A stretch of DNA of 64,000 nucleotides, taken from the NCBI RefSeq assembly GCF_003194585.1, contig NZ_QHKZ01000004.1:186001-250000 (forward strand), given 5' to 3'. The position numbers and the translations under genes were made by a program. Within the stretch, counting starts at the first letter, position 1. Each line of letters starts with the position of its first letter. The notes under the pieces are model-generated. The model saw nothing but the letters and a program-made list of their open reading frames with translations. It did no database searches and had not been told where the DNA came from. Shown here piece after piece: positions 1 through 9,036 of this stretch. The DNA comes from Nocardioides daejeonensis (GTDB lineage Bacteria > Actinomycetota > Actinomycetes > Propionibacteriales > Nocardioidaceae).

Positions 1-1331
1 AGGGGTCGTCGGGTGTGGGGGTCGATGTGGACGGTCCAGGGACTGTGGTGGGTCAGTGTGTGGTGGCGGCGGCAGAGCAGGACGAGGTTGTCGAGGCTGG
101 TGGGGCCGCCGTCTGCCCAGTGCTGGATGTGGTGGGCGTCGCAGGCCAGCGGCATCCGGGTGCAGCCGGGGAATGCGCAGTGCTGGTCGCGGATGAGTAG
201 CGCGTTCCAGATGGCGGGGGTGACGAGCCGGTGGCTGCGGCCGACGTCGAGCGGCTGGCTGGCGGTGCCGAGGACGGTGGGGAGGACCTCGGCGTCGCAG
301 GCGAGGCGGCGTACGGCCGCGGCGGAGAGGGTGGCGCCGGTCGTGGTGTGCCCGGGGTGGGCGAGTCCGGCGTCGATCAACTGCCGGGTGAGGGAGTCGT
401 GGTCGATGGTCACGATCACTCGCGGGGTGGTGCCGTGGTCGCGGGGCAGGCTCTCGGTGGCGCGCAGACGATCGCAGGCTTCGACGAGGGCGTCCCAGAG
501 GCGGGTGCCGTGCTCGCGGGGGTCGGTGCCGTCGTGGCGGCAGCCGGGGTCGGGGCAGGGAATGCCGGCGGGAGTGCCGTCGGCGTTGTACATCGGCTCG
601 CCGGAACGCCGTGCGCGGCCGCCGCATGCTCCAGGGGCCGTCGTGGTCGGGGCAGTGAGGGGAAACAGGGCGGTCTTGATGCGCTCGGCGTCTTCTCGGG
701 TGCCGTAGCCCTTGACGCGTACGCCGCCGAGTCGGTCTTCGGAGAACGACAGAAACCGCGCCTGGTGGGCGCCACGCTCGCTCTTCTCCCGTTGCTGGTC
801 GGTGGCGATGATGAGGCCGTCGGGGTCCAGGCGCCGCACGATCGTGTCGAAAGTGCGTCCCTGGAGGGCGGAGGCGTCATGGCCCTCGGCGACGACGGCG
901 TCGAGGAGTGCTTGGGCGACCTCTTCTCGGAACTGGGGTGCTTGACGCGGGAGCTTGTGCACCCCGGCAGCGATGGCGCGGGCCTGGGGCAGCGTGATGG
1001 CTCCGTCCTCCAACGCGGCTTGGACCGCGGGGAGGTCGTGGAGTTGTGCGGCAGTGCGAACCAGTCCGCCACCGGTGCCTTTGTGGCCGCCGGTGAGGTG
1101 GGTCAAGTAGTCCTTGACCGTGGCCCAGCCCAGCTCGCGAGGGGCCTCGGTGGCCTCGAGTCGTTCGGCAATGCGCAGCAGGGAGGCGTCCAGCAGTGAC
1201 CGCGCTGTGGTGACGGCCTCGGCCAGGGCGATCGCTTCGGTGCCGGCTATCTGCTCCCACGGGGTCTTGGTCATGTCGCGGGCGTGGCCGACCAGGCTGG
1301 TGGCCTGGGCGACTGCGTCCGACGGTTTCAT
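1..1331 (-). CDS. DUF222 / 13E12-family HNH endonuclease (C-terminus off the left edge)
   Basis: The reading frame is open from an ATG at 1331 to the left edge, at least 443 codons, so the C-terminus is missing. The N-terminal part is the helical DUF222 (13E12 repeat) region. Near residue 383 comes the HNH nuclease motif: CAFPGC, then CDAHHIQHW, a DGG turn, and LCRRHH, which give the zinc-knuckle cysteines and catalytic histidine. This family occurs in many copies in actinobacterial genomes and its physiological role is not established. It lies 57 bp downstream of arsC on the same strand. The several ORFs on the opposite strand here are shadows of this gene. Confidence 0.88.
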   Translation of the reverse strand, partial: MKPSDAVAQATSLVGHARDMTKTPWEQIAGTEAIALAEAVTTARSLLDASLLRIAERLEATEAPRELGWATVKDYLTHLTGGHKGTGGGLVRTAAQLHDLPAVQAALEDGAITLPQARAIAAGVHKLPRQAPQFREEVAQALLDAVVAEGHDASALQGRTFDTIVRRLDPDGLIIATDQQREKSERGAHQARFLSFSEDRLGGVRVKGYGTREDAERIKTALFPLTAPTTTAPGACGGRARRSGEPMYNADGTPAGIPCPDPGCRHDGTDPREHGTRLWDALVEACDRLRATESLPRDHGTTPRVIVTIDHDSLTRQLIDAGLAHPGHTTTGATLSAAAVRRLACDAEVLPTVLGTASQPLDVGRSHRLVTPAIWNALLIRDQHCAFPGCTRMPLACDAHHIQHWADGGPTSLDNLVLLCRRHHTLTHHSPWTVHIDPHTRRP

Positions 1332-1388
1332 GCTTCCAAGGATATCGAACATATGTTCGAAGAGCAAGCCGTGTTGCACAGCCTTCCG

Positions 1389-1850
1389 TCAGGCCTCGGG
1401 CGGCGTCGCGAAGACCGATGGCGGCAGGAGGAGATCCGGGACCAGCTCCCGGATGAGGTCGCGGACGCGAGTGTCGATGTCGGCGATGATGCGGCGTACG
1501 GCAGCGTCTTCCTGTCCCTTGGGGTCGTCGAGCGGCCAGTCCCGGTAGCGCGCGCCGGGTACGTAGGGGCAGTTCTCGCCGCAGCCCTGGGTGATCGCGA
1601 GGTCGCTGGCTGCGATCATCTCCGCGGTGAGCAGGGTCGGTCGCTCGGCTGAGGTGTCGAGGCCGAGTGACGTCAGTACGTGGGCGACCTCGGGGTGGAC
1701 CTGCTCGCCGGGCTCGGTTCCTGCTGACAATGCGACCACGCGTCCCCGCGCGTAGTGCTCGGTGAGAAGTCGCGACGCGACCGAGCGGCCGCCGTTGGCC
1801 CGGCAGGCGAAGACGACCTGCGGAGGTCTGCCCGGATCACCAAGGGTCAT
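1389..1850 (-). CDS. arsC: Arsenate reductase, low-molecular-weight phosphatase fold (ArsC)
   Basis: A cytoplasmic 153-residue protein that reduces arsenate to arsenite for export. The phosphatase P-loop C-X5-R is at Cys16-Arg22 (CRANGGR), followed by the usual Ser. The redox pair is probably Cys90 and Cys94 (CGENC), and the general acid Asp104 sits in a DWPLDDP loop. The short C-X3-C spacing differs from the C-X6-C of thioredoxin-coupled staphylococcal ArsC, so a mycothiol/mycoredoxin partner is possible in an actinomycete; that is inference. The start ATG overlaps the stop of the upstream permease gene by ATGA, so it is the last gene of the leftward arsenic operon. Confidence 0.92.
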   Translation of the reverse strand: MTLGDPGRPPQVVFACRANGGRSVASRLLTEHYARGRVVALSAGTEPGEQVHPEVAHVLTSLGLDTSAERPTLLTAEMIAASDLAITQGCGENCPYVPGARYRDWPLDDPKGQEDAAVRRIIADIDTRVRDLIRELVPDLLLPPSVFATPPEA

Positions 1851-2938
1851 GGCGTGGTTCCTCGGCTCGGGGAGCTGACGATGAAGTAGCGCCGGCTCCA
1901 GAGGCTGACATGGACGAGCCCGACAAGGATCGGGACTTCGATGAGCGGCCCCACGACGCCGGCGAGGGCCTGGCCGCTGCTGACGCCGAAGACGGCGATG
2001 GTGACGGCGATAGCGAGCTCGAAGTTGTTGCCGGCAGCGGTGAAGGCGACGCTGGCAGCACGCTCATAGCCCAGTCCGACGCGGTGGGCGAGCGCCATGG
2101 ACCCACCCCACATGAGTGCGAAGTAGAGGAGCAGGGGTACGGCGATCCGTGCGACGTCGAGGGGATGGCGGGTGATCGCGTCGCCCTGCAGTGCGAAGAG
2201 GACCACGACGGTGAACAGCAGCCCGTAGAGGGCCCAGGGTCCGATGGTGGGGAGGAAGCGGCGCTCGTACCGCTCGCGCCCCAGCCGTTCCTCGCCGATC
2301 CGGCGGGTGAGGTATCCGGCCGCGAGCGGGATGCCGAGGAAGACGAGCACGCTGCCGGCGATCTGCCGCGGCGAGACTGCCAGGCCGGTGGTCGCCAGGC
2401 CGAGCCAGCCCGGGAGCAGGTCGAGGTAGAGCCATCCGAGCAGCGCGAACGCGAGAAGCTGGAAGACCGAGTTGATCGCGACCAGGACGGCGGCGGCTTC
2501 GCGGTCACCACAGGCGAGGTCGTTCCAGATGATCACCATCGCGATGCAGCGAGCAAGCCCGACGATGATGAGTCCGGTGCGGTACTCGGGCAGGTCGGCC
2601 AGGAAGATCCAGGCGAGGGTGAACATCAAGGCCGGCCCGATCAGCCAGTTCAGCACCAAAGACAGCGCCATGGTGCGGCGATCGCGTGCGACCTGGCCGA
2701 CCTCGTCGTAGCGAACCTTGGCCAGGACCGGATACATCATCACGAGCAGGCCGATGGCGATCGGCAGCGAGATGGAGCCGACGGTGACCGCATCAAGAAC
2801 CTGGGTGACCTCCGGGACCCAGCGGCCGAGCAGCAGGCCCGCCACCATCGCTATGCCGATCCACACTGCCAGGTACTTGTCGAGGGTGGACATGCGCTGT
2901 ACGGCGGGGGTTGCGGCCGAGGTGCTCGTGCCGGTCAT
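1847..2938 (-). CDS. acr3: Arsenite efflux permease, ACR3 family
   Basis: A 363-residue inner-membrane protein with about ten hydrophobic segments, the normal size of ACR3 transporters, which extrude arsenite driven by the proton gradient. The family's essential membrane cysteine is Cys131 in the ARCIAMV segment, followed by a WNDLACGD loop typical of ACR3. The gene overlaps arsM upstream and arsC downstream by ATGA at both ends, which implies translational coupling. The pairing with a reductase and a methyltransferase makes arsenite the clear substrate. Confidence 0.94.
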   Translation of the reverse strand: MTGTSTSAATPAVQRMSTLDKYLAVWIGIAMVAGLLLGRWVPEVTQVLDAVTVGSISLPIAIGLLVMMYPVLAKVRYDEVGQVARDRRTMALSLVLNWLIGPALMFTLAWIFLADLPEYRTGLIIVGLARCIAMVIIWNDLACGDREAAAVLVAINSVFQLLAFALLGWLYLDLLPGWLGLATTGLAVSPRQIAGSVLVFLGIPLAAGYLTRRIGEERLGRERYERRFLPTIGPWALYGLLFTVVVLFALQGDAITRHPLDVARIAVPLLLYFALMWGGSMALAHRVGLGYERAASVAFTAAGNNFELAIAVTIAVFGVSSGQALAGVVGPLIEVPILVGLVHVSLWSRRYFIVSSPSRGTTP

Positions 2939-3732
2939 GCCGCGGGCTTGGCGGCCCGGATGATCGCTCCGTGCATGCCGGGCACCGCCTCGTGGGTGAA
3001 CTCGACCTCGGTATCGACGAAGCCGGCCGCCGTCAGCCCTGCCAGATACTCCGCTCGGGAGAGCGCTCCGGCGATGCAGCCGACGTACGATCCCCGCTCG
3101 GCGCGGTCGTCGGGGGTGAGCTGGTCCTCGGCGACGACGTCGGAGATGCCGATGCGGCCTCCGGGCACCAGCACGCGGAACATCTCGGCGAGCACCTTCG
3201 GCTTGTCGACCGACAGGTTGATCACGCAGTTGGAGATCACCACGTCCACGGCGCGGTCGGGGAGGGGCACGTCCTCGATCGTGCCCTTGAGGAACTCGAC
3301 GTTGGCGGCCCCCGCCTTTGCTGCGTTGGCACGAGCGAGCTCCAGCATCTCGTCGGTCATGTCGACTCCGTAGGCGAAGCCGGTCTCGCCGACCCGGCGG
3401 GCGGAGAGGAGGACGTCGATCCCTCCTCCTGAGCCCAGGTCCAGGACTCGCTCGCCGTGTCGGAGCGCGGCGATAGCGGTGGGATTGCCGCAGCCGAGGC
3501 TGGCTGCGACCGCATCCGCCGGGAGCTCGCCGTGCTCCTCGGCGCTGTAGAGCGCCGCGCCGAACGCTTCGTCGACCACCGCGTCGTCGGAGCAGCAGGA
3601 GGCGCCGCAGTCGTCGTCGACCAGCTGCAACGAGTCCTGGAGCTCGGTAGGGGTGGCCCCGCCGGCGACGGCGATGGCGGCCCGGGCGTACCGGGTGCGC
3701 ACCTCTTCGCGGACATCGTGGGAACGAGACAT
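2935..3732 (-). CDS. arsM: Arsenite S-adenosylmethionine methyltransferase (ArsM)
   Basis: A 265-residue SAM-dependent methyltransferase. The SAM-binding motif VLDLGSGGG is at residues 96-104. Candidate arsenic-binding cysteines are the N-terminal cluster Cys42, Cys46, Cys47, then Cys81 (GCGNP), a Cys in SNCVINL and one in VGCIAG; the last three match positions conserved in ArsM proteins. The ATG at 3732 is chosen because the longer frame upstream runs into the divergent operator and arsR. It is the first gene of the leftward operon and overlaps acr3 by ATGA. Methylation to volatile or trivalent methyl-arsenicals next to an efflux pump gives two detoxification routes. Confidence 0.93.
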   Translation of the reverse strand: MSRSHDVREEVRTRYARAAIAVAGGATPTELQDSLQLVDDDCGASCCSDDAVVDEAFGAALYSAEEHGELPADAVAASLGCGNPTAIAALRHGERVLDLGSGGGIDVLLSARRVGETGFAYGVDMTDEMLELARANAAKAGAANVEFLKGTIEDVPLPDRAVDVVISNCVINLSVDKPKVLAEMFRVLVPGGRIGISDVVAEDQLTPDDRAERGSYVGCIAGALSRAEYLAGLTAAGFVDTEVEFTHEAVPGMHGAIIRAAKPAA

Positions 3733-3760
3733 CGACCTTGCTCCTGTCGTATAGGCGATC

Positions 3761-3791
3761 ATCGATGTATCGATAGTTCTCGATGCATCGA
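3761..3791. promoter_or_regulatory. Two ArsR-type operator palindromes between arsM and arsR
   Basis: Within the 82-bp divergent gap lie ATCGATGTATCGAT (3761-3774) and the perfect palindrome TCGATGCATCGA (3780-3791), with half-sites 19 bp apart in register. A third, weaker ATGCATC follows near 3802. AT-rich dyads of this form are typical binding sites of ArsR/SmtB repressors. The position would repress both arsR and the arsM-acr3-arsC operon until arsenite or antimonite binds the repressor. Confidence 0.7.
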
Positions 3792-3814
3792 CGGTTGTCA
3801 ATGCATCACCTACG

Positions 3815-4168
3815 ATGGGGTGCATGCCCCGCTCGTTGCCGCTCGTCGATGTCGCCGCAGCATGTTGCTCGCCTGTCACCGGCGGCGTACTCGCTGCGGA
3901 GGACGCGGAGCGGCTGGCCCGGATGTTCAAGGCACTCGGCGACCCCACCAGGGTCCGCCTCCTCTCGCTGATCGCCGCACAGCCCGAACGGGAGGCGTGC
4001 ATCTGCGACCTGGTCGAGCCGGTCGGCCTCTCGCAGCCGACGGTCTCGCACCACATGAAGCAGCTCGTCGAGGTCGGCATCGTCGTCCGGGAGCAGCGCG
4101 GGCGCTGGGCGTTCTACCGCCTCGTCGAAGAGACGTTCGCCGCACTGAGCGCGGCACTGCGGCCGTAG
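3815..4168 (+). CDS. arsR: ArsR-family metalloregulatory repressor
   Basis: A 117-residue winged-helix repressor (from 3815; an in-frame ATG at 3824 would give 114). The metal site of classical ArsR proteins is visible as Cys62-X-Cys64-Asp (ACICDL) at the start of the recognition region, and an additional Cys17-Cys18 pair near the N-terminus could be a third ligand. The helix-turn-helix is LSQPTVSHHMKQL. It is divergent from the arsenic operon and almost certainly its arsenite-responsive repressor. No strong Shine-Dalgarno sequence decides between the two starts. Confidence 0.93.
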   Translation: MGCMPRSLPLVDVAAACCSPVTGGVLAAEDAERLARMFKALGDPTRVRLLSLIAAQPEREACICDLVEPVGLSQPTVSHHMKQLVEVGIVVREQRGRWAFYRLVEETFAALSAALRP

Positions 4169-4226
4169 GAGACACGCGTCGCTCGCGGATCAGCGCGCGA
4201 TCGGCGGCCGTGGCGACGGGCCGCGC

Positions 4227-5966
4227 TCAACGGAACCCGACGATCCGCCCGTTGCGCCCGCTCCAGGCGACAGTGGCGGCCGGGAACCGCACCAGGCGCG
4301 GCTCGCCCGTGAGACCCGAGACGGTGCGTCCGGCGCCGGCATCGAAGGGGAGGCTCGTCCAACCGTCCGGTCCGCTCCAAGAGCGCGTGGCGAGTCTCAG
4401 CTCGCCCTCGGAGACCTGCTCGCTGTCGGCGCACAGGACGGTGACACCCTCGTGCGCGGGCGGAAGCCTGTCGGCGAGGTCGCACCCCGCAGGGGCGGCG
4501 TAGCGCTGCGCCTCGATCGGGGATCCCGGGAGCGGCGTGAGCTCGAACGACCACCCGGCCTGTTTGCGCGGTCGGACGAGCGTGGCGATCCCGAGCTCGC
4601 TGCTGTCCGTGACACCGAGGTAGAGCCGCTTCTTCGAGACGACCCTTCCGGAGTCGGCGACGACGACCAGGCCCTGGCCGCGGTCGCCTGACGAGAGGTC
4701 GATGGAGAGCTCGGCCAGGTAGCCGTCGTCGCTCAGCTCCACCTCTGCGCTTCCGTGCGGCGACGCGAGGGGATCGAAGTCGTAGCTCCAGGCCTCCTCG
4801 CCGGTACGGGCGTCGACAGCCACCCAGCGAGCCGTGCCGTGCTGAGGATCCCCGGCCTCGCACCACAGGCCGAAGACGAACACCCGGGCGGTGGCGACCA
4901 CGCGGCGGAACCCGCCGTCGCCGATTCCGCACCCTTCCGGGACCGTCCACCGCCAGCGCGACGAACCGTCAGCGAGTGACATGCCGTCGAAGCTCCGCAC
5001 TTCGCGACCGGGCCCACGGCTGCCGGCTGTGAGCCACACGTCCGCTGCGAGGGTCAGGCGCAGTGGCCCGGAGTCGATGTTCTCGATCATCCCCACCTCG
5101 CCGGTCTCGCCACGGAGGGCCACGACGCGCCCGACGCCCGCCCGGAGTGCGGCATCCGCGCCGCGAGGATGGAGCTCCACGATCACCCACGACCCGTCCG
5201 GGCTGGCAGCGACCGCAAGCGCGGTCGCGCGGTGCACGCGGTAGTGCCACAACTCCTTGCCCGTCGCCCCGTCGATCGCCACCACGCCGTCGGGGACCTT
5301 CACGGCAAGGCCGCGAGTGGTGGGTACGACGTCACCGCGGGAGAGCGTCGCGGTGCCGGTCTCGTAGCTCCACGCCACCTCGGTGGGGACCGACTCCGAT
5401 GCGCGCGCGTCACCCGGCTCCGCCGTGCTCGCTTCGACAGGAATCGCCGGCAGTTGCCACCCGGCGCCGGCCACCACTGCTCCGGCCAGGCACCCCGTGA
5501 CGGTGGTGGCCGTCGCCCGGGCCCGCAGGGAGAGCGCTGCGCTCCGCTCCCGCTGTGGCCAGCAGAGCAGTGAGACCAGCACCGAACCGACCGCAGCCGA
5601 CAGTGCTCCCAGGGCGACGACGGGCATCGCCGAGGAGAGCAGGCCGCCGTGCCAGTCGGTCCGCAGCATGCTTGTCGCGACGAGGGCCAACGCGACGGCT
5701 ACAGCGGTATGCGCGAGCGTGAGGTGCGGCTGCCACAGGCGGGTGCGGCGTACGAATCGGAGACAGAGGCCGACCGCGACCAGGGCGGCAAGCAGCAGGC
5801 TCAGCCACGTGAGCGTCGTCGGACGGCCGATCCGAGCGGGACGGAAGTCGAGTGCGCTCCCGACCGCTACCGCGGCGAGACCGGCCACCAGCAGGCCGAC
5901 GCCGATCGACTCCACGATGTCGCGCGAACGTGACGGACGTGCTCCCGAGATGTCACCCATGACCAC
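4227..5966 (-). CDS. Membrane protein with PQQ-like beta-propeller domain
   Basis: A protein of 579 residues from GTG 5966, or 577 from ATG 5960; the AGG five bases before the GTG favours the longer form. The first 170 residues hold five hydrophobic helices. The remainder is a series of beta-propeller blades marked by repeats such as AIDGATGKELWHYRV and AVDARTGEEAWSYDF, the tryptophan-docking pattern of PQQ-like propellers, but no quinoprotein catalytic residues are recognisable. The propeller is probably outside the membrane. It converges on arsR without a clear terminator. No specific function can be assigned; such proteins in actinomycetes are usually orphan secreted or anchored propellers. 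Confidence 0.75.
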   Translation of the reverse strand: MVMGDISGARPSRSRDIVESIGVGLLVAGLAAVAVGSALDFRPARIGRPTTLTWLSLLLAALVAVGLCLRFVRRTRLWQPHLTLAHTAVAVALALVATSMLRTDWHGGLLSSAMPVVALGALSAAVGSVLVSLLCWPQRERSAALSLRARATATTVTGCLAGAVVAGAGWQLPAIPVEASTAEPGDARASESVPTEVAWSYETGTATLSRGDVVPTTRGLAVKVPDGVVAIDGATGKELWHYRVHRATALAVAASPDGSWVIVELHPRGADAALRAGVGRVVALRGETGEVGMIENIDSGPLRLTLAADVWLTAGSRGPGREVRSFDGMSLADGSSRWRWTVPEGCGIGDGGFRRVVATARVFVFGLWCEAGDPQHGTARWVAVDARTGEEAWSYDFDPLASPHGSAEVELSDDGYLAELSIDLSSGDRGQGLVVVADSGRVVSKKRLYLGVTDSSELGIATLVRPRKQAGWSFELTPLPGSPIEAQRYAAPAGCDLADRLPPAHEGVTVLCADSEQVSEGELRLATRSWSGPDGWTSLPFDAGAGRTVSGLTGEPRLVRFPAATVAWSGRNGRIVGFR

Positions 5967-6002
5967 GTGAGCCTACGCCCGCTCGGACGAGGTACAGGGG
6001 GG

Positions 6003-6551
6003 TCAGCGCCGGGCGGCGTACCGCATCGCGACCGCCCCCGAGCCGTACTCGACGCGCTCCACCAGCTCCAGCCCCAACGGCCGCGACAGGCCCGCGAACA
6101 ACGTGGGTCCGTGGCCCACCACCCAGGGATGGACGACGAACTCGTACTCGTCGATGAGCCCCAGCTCCGCGAGCGTCTGTGGCAGCTGCACTCCACCCAC
6201 GAGGATCCCGTCGCCCGGCTCCTCCTTCAGTCGTCGTACGGCGTCACCCAGGTCGCCGGTGACCAGCTCGGCGTTCCAGTCGACCCTGTCGAGGGTGCTG
6301 GAGACGACGTACTTCTTGGCCGCGTCGATCACGTGGGCGAAGGGCTCCATCCATGCCGGCCTGCCCACCTCCTCTGCCGGCGGCCGCCATGCCTCCTCCA
6401 TCATCTGGTAGGTCACTCGCCCGAAGAGGAGGGCGTCGGCCCGGGCCAGGGTCTCGGCGGCCCGGCGGTGGAGCTCGTCGTCCGGCTGGATGGTGCGGTG
6501 GTCACAACACCCGTCCAGGGTCAGGTTGATGGAGTACCGGAGTGGTCGCAT
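6003..6551 (-). CDS. Dihydrofolate-reductase-like protein (RibD C-terminal domain)
   Basis: A 182-residue protein of the RibD_C / YwjB family, NADPH-binding reductases related to DHFR but of unknown substrate. Features are the N-terminal NLTLDG strand, LLFGRVTYQMM, YVVSSTL, and the GILVGGVQLPQTL nucleotide-binding segment. The start at 6551 is set by a strong GAGGAGG five bases upstream of the ATG; longer frames upstream are not supported. Nothing links it functionally to the divergent DUF1266 gene. A second, distinct member of the family is at 44157. Confidence 0.85.
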   Translation of the reverse strand: MRPLRYSINLTLDGCCDHRTIQPDDELHRRAAETLARADALLFGRVTYQMMEEAWRPPAEEVGRPAWMEPFAHVIDAAKKYVVSSTLDRVDWNAELVTGDLGDAVRRLKEEPGDGILVGGVQLPQTLAELGLIDEYEFVVHPWVVGHGPTLFAGLSRPLGLELVERVEYGSGAVAMRYAARR

Positions 6552-6638
6552 GGGGGCCTCCTCGGGGCGGCGTGGGTGGGGCGTCATGCGGGGAGACCCG
6601 CGACGGCAATATTGGTAGCACTTCCCTAGGCTGGTTGG

Positions 6639-7652
6639 GTGCTCGGACATGACTCGATGCTTGCTGCCGAGGAGCCCCTCGGGGAACGACTCGGCCCCTT
6701 CATCTTCTGGCCTCTGTTGGTGCTGCTGCTCGGCGTTCTCGTGTGGGCGCTGGCCAAGCGCTCCCGCCAGGGTGGCCGGGCCCGGACTGCCGGACAGGGG
6801 ACCGACTGGACCCGTCCTGAGGCATACGCGGAGCACCACCGCGTGGTGTGGAGTCAGGATCCGGAGTCGTTCACGCCAGGCCCACTGCACTGGCCGCTGG
6901 CGGTGGCGGCGGTCTTCGGCGTCTGCAGCGGCGATCCGTGGGACGAGCTCGCGTTCCGCAACCTCGACAACCCTCGGGAGGGCCTGACCGAGGCGTGGGG
7001 GATCCGCTCGCGACCCCAGCTGCTGAGCCGCCTGCACTGGATCCTGCGGGAGGGGCATCGCGTCGACTTGGCCGAGGAGGTCGCGGAGTGGAGCTCGCTC
7101 GACCAGCAGACCGCAACCCGCCTTCTCCAGGAGTCGAGGAGCCAGGGGAGTGAGGAGGCTCGGGAGCGGGCCTGGCGGCTCGAGCAGGTCTGGGTCGACG
7201 CCCGCGGCCTGCGCGAGGTCCGGTTCGAGGCATGGGACCTGGTCCGGGCGGCGATGCTCACCCGGGCCGGCTACTCCCTCGGGTGGCTCACGGAGCCTGA
7301 GGCCGTCGACACGCTGCACCTGATCTCCGCCGAGCTCCGCCACACGTTCACCAGCTGGGAGGAGCTGGGCGACCACTTCCTCCGGGCCCGTTGGTACTGG
7401 GCGAGCAACTCCGATGCGGCGTCGCGACAAGAGGATGCGCACGACGCCAGCCGCCAGAGCGCGCTGCTCGATCCCGCGCGTGGCCCGTGGGCCTACGTGC
7501 CCTGGGCACAGCCGATCCCGGACAGCCGCGCGATGATCGCCGACGCCATGGTCGCCGACGAGCTCCTGGTGGAGGTGCCGCCGTACTCTCCGACGCGGCT
7601 GGCCGAGGTGATCGACGGGGTCACTGCCGAACGTCTCGCCGACCGTCCGTGA
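6639..7652 (+). CDS. DUF1266-domain membrane-anchored protein
   Basis: A 337-residue protein (GTG 6639; ATG 6657 is an alternative). One transmembrane helix near residues 20-40 is followed by a basic stop-transfer sequence and a cytoplasmic-type domain of about 250 residues. The DUF1266 signature is visible: EAWDLVRAAMLTRAGYSLGWL, a helix ending in FTSWEELGDHFLRARWYW, and near the C-terminus WAYVPWAQPIP. The family is widespread in bacteria and has no known activity. Its stop overlaps the start of the next gene by GTGA, so the two are probably translated together. Confidence 0.78.
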   Translation: MLGHDSMLAAEEPLGERLGPFIFWPLLVLLLGVLVWALAKRSRQGGRARTAGQGTDWTRPEAYAEHHRVVWSQDPESFTPGPLHWPLAVAAVFGVCSGDPWDELAFRNLDNPREGLTEAWGIRSRPQLLSRLHWILREGHRVDLAEEVAEWSSLDQQTATRLLQESRSQGSEEARERAWRLEQVWVDARGLREVRFEAWDLVRAAMLTRAGYSLGWLTEPEAVDTLHLISAELRHTFTSWEELGDHFLRARWYWASNSDAASRQEDAHDASRQSALLDPARGPWAYVPWAQPIPDSRAMIADAMVADELLVEVPPYSPTRLAEVIDGVTAERLADRP

Positions 7653-8359
7653 ACCCGCTCCGCTACGTCGGCGCGGAGTCGTCGCCATGGTTGCTCGGCG
7701 TCCTCGCGCTGGCGGTAGCGATCCTCGGCGTCACCGGGTGGGCGCGCCTGCGCGAGCGGCGTGACGTCTGGGGCCCCGGTCTGCACGGTACGCCGTCCCG
7801 CGCCTCCGGCTACTCGCCGGCGGACCTGCGCGGCGCCCTACCCCGTACGGTCGTGGAGGACCCGCGGGAGCGTTGGCTGCTCGGCCTGGCGGCACCCTTC
7901 GTCGAGCAGGCCGGGCTGCTTCACGAGCGCTGGAGCCTCGTCCCTGCCTTCTGCGACGAGGCCTGGCGCCGCCGACTCGCCACCGTCGCGACTGGCTGGC
8001 GGGTCAGCCGGGCCCGAGAGTGGCGCCACGAGGTGGCCGTCCTCGAGGCCCGGCTCGCCGACTCCGTGCACCCGGCACAGCCGGTGGACCTCCGACCCTG
8101 GCTCGTGGCGAACCTCGCCATGACGCTTCGGCTGGGCGTCGCAGCACGCCACACGAGTGCGGCTCGGGCCCGCAAGCGACTGGAGCGAGCCGCGACACCG
8201 TTGCGCGGCCCGATCACCGACTGGCTCGGGTACGGCGACGCGATCGTCGCTGCCCTCGACCAGGGGGGCGCCGGTCGGGCTGCCGAGCTCCGCGCTGATC
8301 TGCGCATCCTCTACGCCGCCGACGGCCCCTGGCACGAGAGCTCGTGGCCCGAGCGGTGA
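7649..8359 (+). CDS. Hypothetical membrane-anchored protein paired with the DUF1266 gene
   Basis: A 236-residue protein starting at a GTG that overlaps the preceding stop (GTGA). Residues 12-30 form one transmembrane helix (LLGVLALAVAILGV), placing the rest on one face of the membrane. The body is helical and rich in Arg, Ala and Trp, with repeated ERW/EAW elements; it resembles the helical architecture of its DUF1266 neighbour but lacks the WAxVPW box. I do not recognise a family with certainty. Length and overlap suggest the two proteins form a complex. Confidence 0.65.
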   Translation: MNPLRYVGAESSPWLLGVLALAVAILGVTGWARLRERRDVWGPGLHGTPSRASGYSPADLRGALPRTVVEDPRERWLLGLAAPFVEQAGLLHERWSLVPAFCDEAWRRRLATVATGWRVSRAREWRHEVAVLEARLADSVHPAQPVDLRPWLVANLAMTLRLGVAARHTSAARARKRLERAATPLRGPITDWLGYGDAIVAALDQGGAGRAAELRADLRILYAADGPWHESSWPER

Positions 8360-8908
8360 TCACGCTCCGCGGAACGGCACCGCCGGGAAGTCGACGGGCA
8401 CGCCGAGGGCGACGTTGACGTAGTTCGTGAACAGGTTCAGGGCGACCTGACCGATGGTCTCCACGATCTGCTCGTCGCTCCAACCGAGGTCGCGCAGCGA
8501 CTGCACCGCATCCGGGTCGACCTGGCCACGCTCCTCCACGAGGGTCAGCGCGAACTCCAGCAGGGCAGCGGTCTTGGGCTCTGCTGACTCGCCGACCTGG
8601 GCGGCGGCGAGTGCCTCGCTGTCGAGGCCGGCCTTGCGGCCGAGAGCGGTGTGAGCGGCCAGGCAGTAGGCGCAGGCGTTCCGGTTGGCGACGGCCACGG
8701 CGATCTGCTCGCCGAGGGCCGGACCGAGTGCTCCGCCGCCGTACGCGCCGAACCCCGCCCACATGGCGCGGAGCGCGGCCGGGGAGTTCGCCACGGCACG
8801 GAACATCGCCGGCACCGTGCCGAACGCGGCCTGGATCTGGTCGAGCTCCACGTGCACGTCGGAGGGAGCGGTGTCGCGGTCGAGGAGGGGAACGGTGGGC
8901 TGGGACAT
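8360..8908 (-). CDS. AhpD-like / carboxymuconolactone-decarboxylase family peroxidase
   Basis: A 182-residue alkylhydroperoxidase-like protein. The AhpD core is visible: EQIAVAVANRNACAYCLAAHT carries the redox C-X2-C (CAYC) and the following His, the catalytic triad of the CMD/AhpD fold. AAGGAG nine bases before ATG 8908 sets the start. It is divergent from an AraC-type regulator, a common pairing for this family, which suggests induction by an organic or oxidative stress ligand sensed by that regulator. Peroxidase activity is the family expectation; the true substrate is unknown. Confidence 0.88.
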   Translation of the reverse strand: MSQPTVPLLDRDTAPSDVHVELDQIQAAFGTVPAMFRAVANSPAALRAMWAGFGAYGGGALGPALGEQIAVAVANRNACAYCLAAHTALGRKAGLDSEALAAAQVGESAEPKTAALLEFALTLVEERGQVDPDAVQSLRDLGWSDEQIVETIGQVALNLFTNYVNVALGVPVDFPAVPFRGA

Positions 8909-9036
8909 CGTGATGGCTCCTTGCTGAGGGTTGTCGAGCGCTGGAGCGCGCTCGACAGCCAGCATGGTTGCCATCGCTGGACGAATTGAGCCAGATCGTC
9001 CTTCTTTCTTGCCTATTCGTCTGCCATTCTGGGGGA

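Noticed and set aside
1910..3373. Long open frame on the plus strand across acr3 and arsM
   Set aside because: It is antisense to two strongly conserved arsenic genes and has acidic low-complexity translation typical of shadow frames in high-GC DNA.
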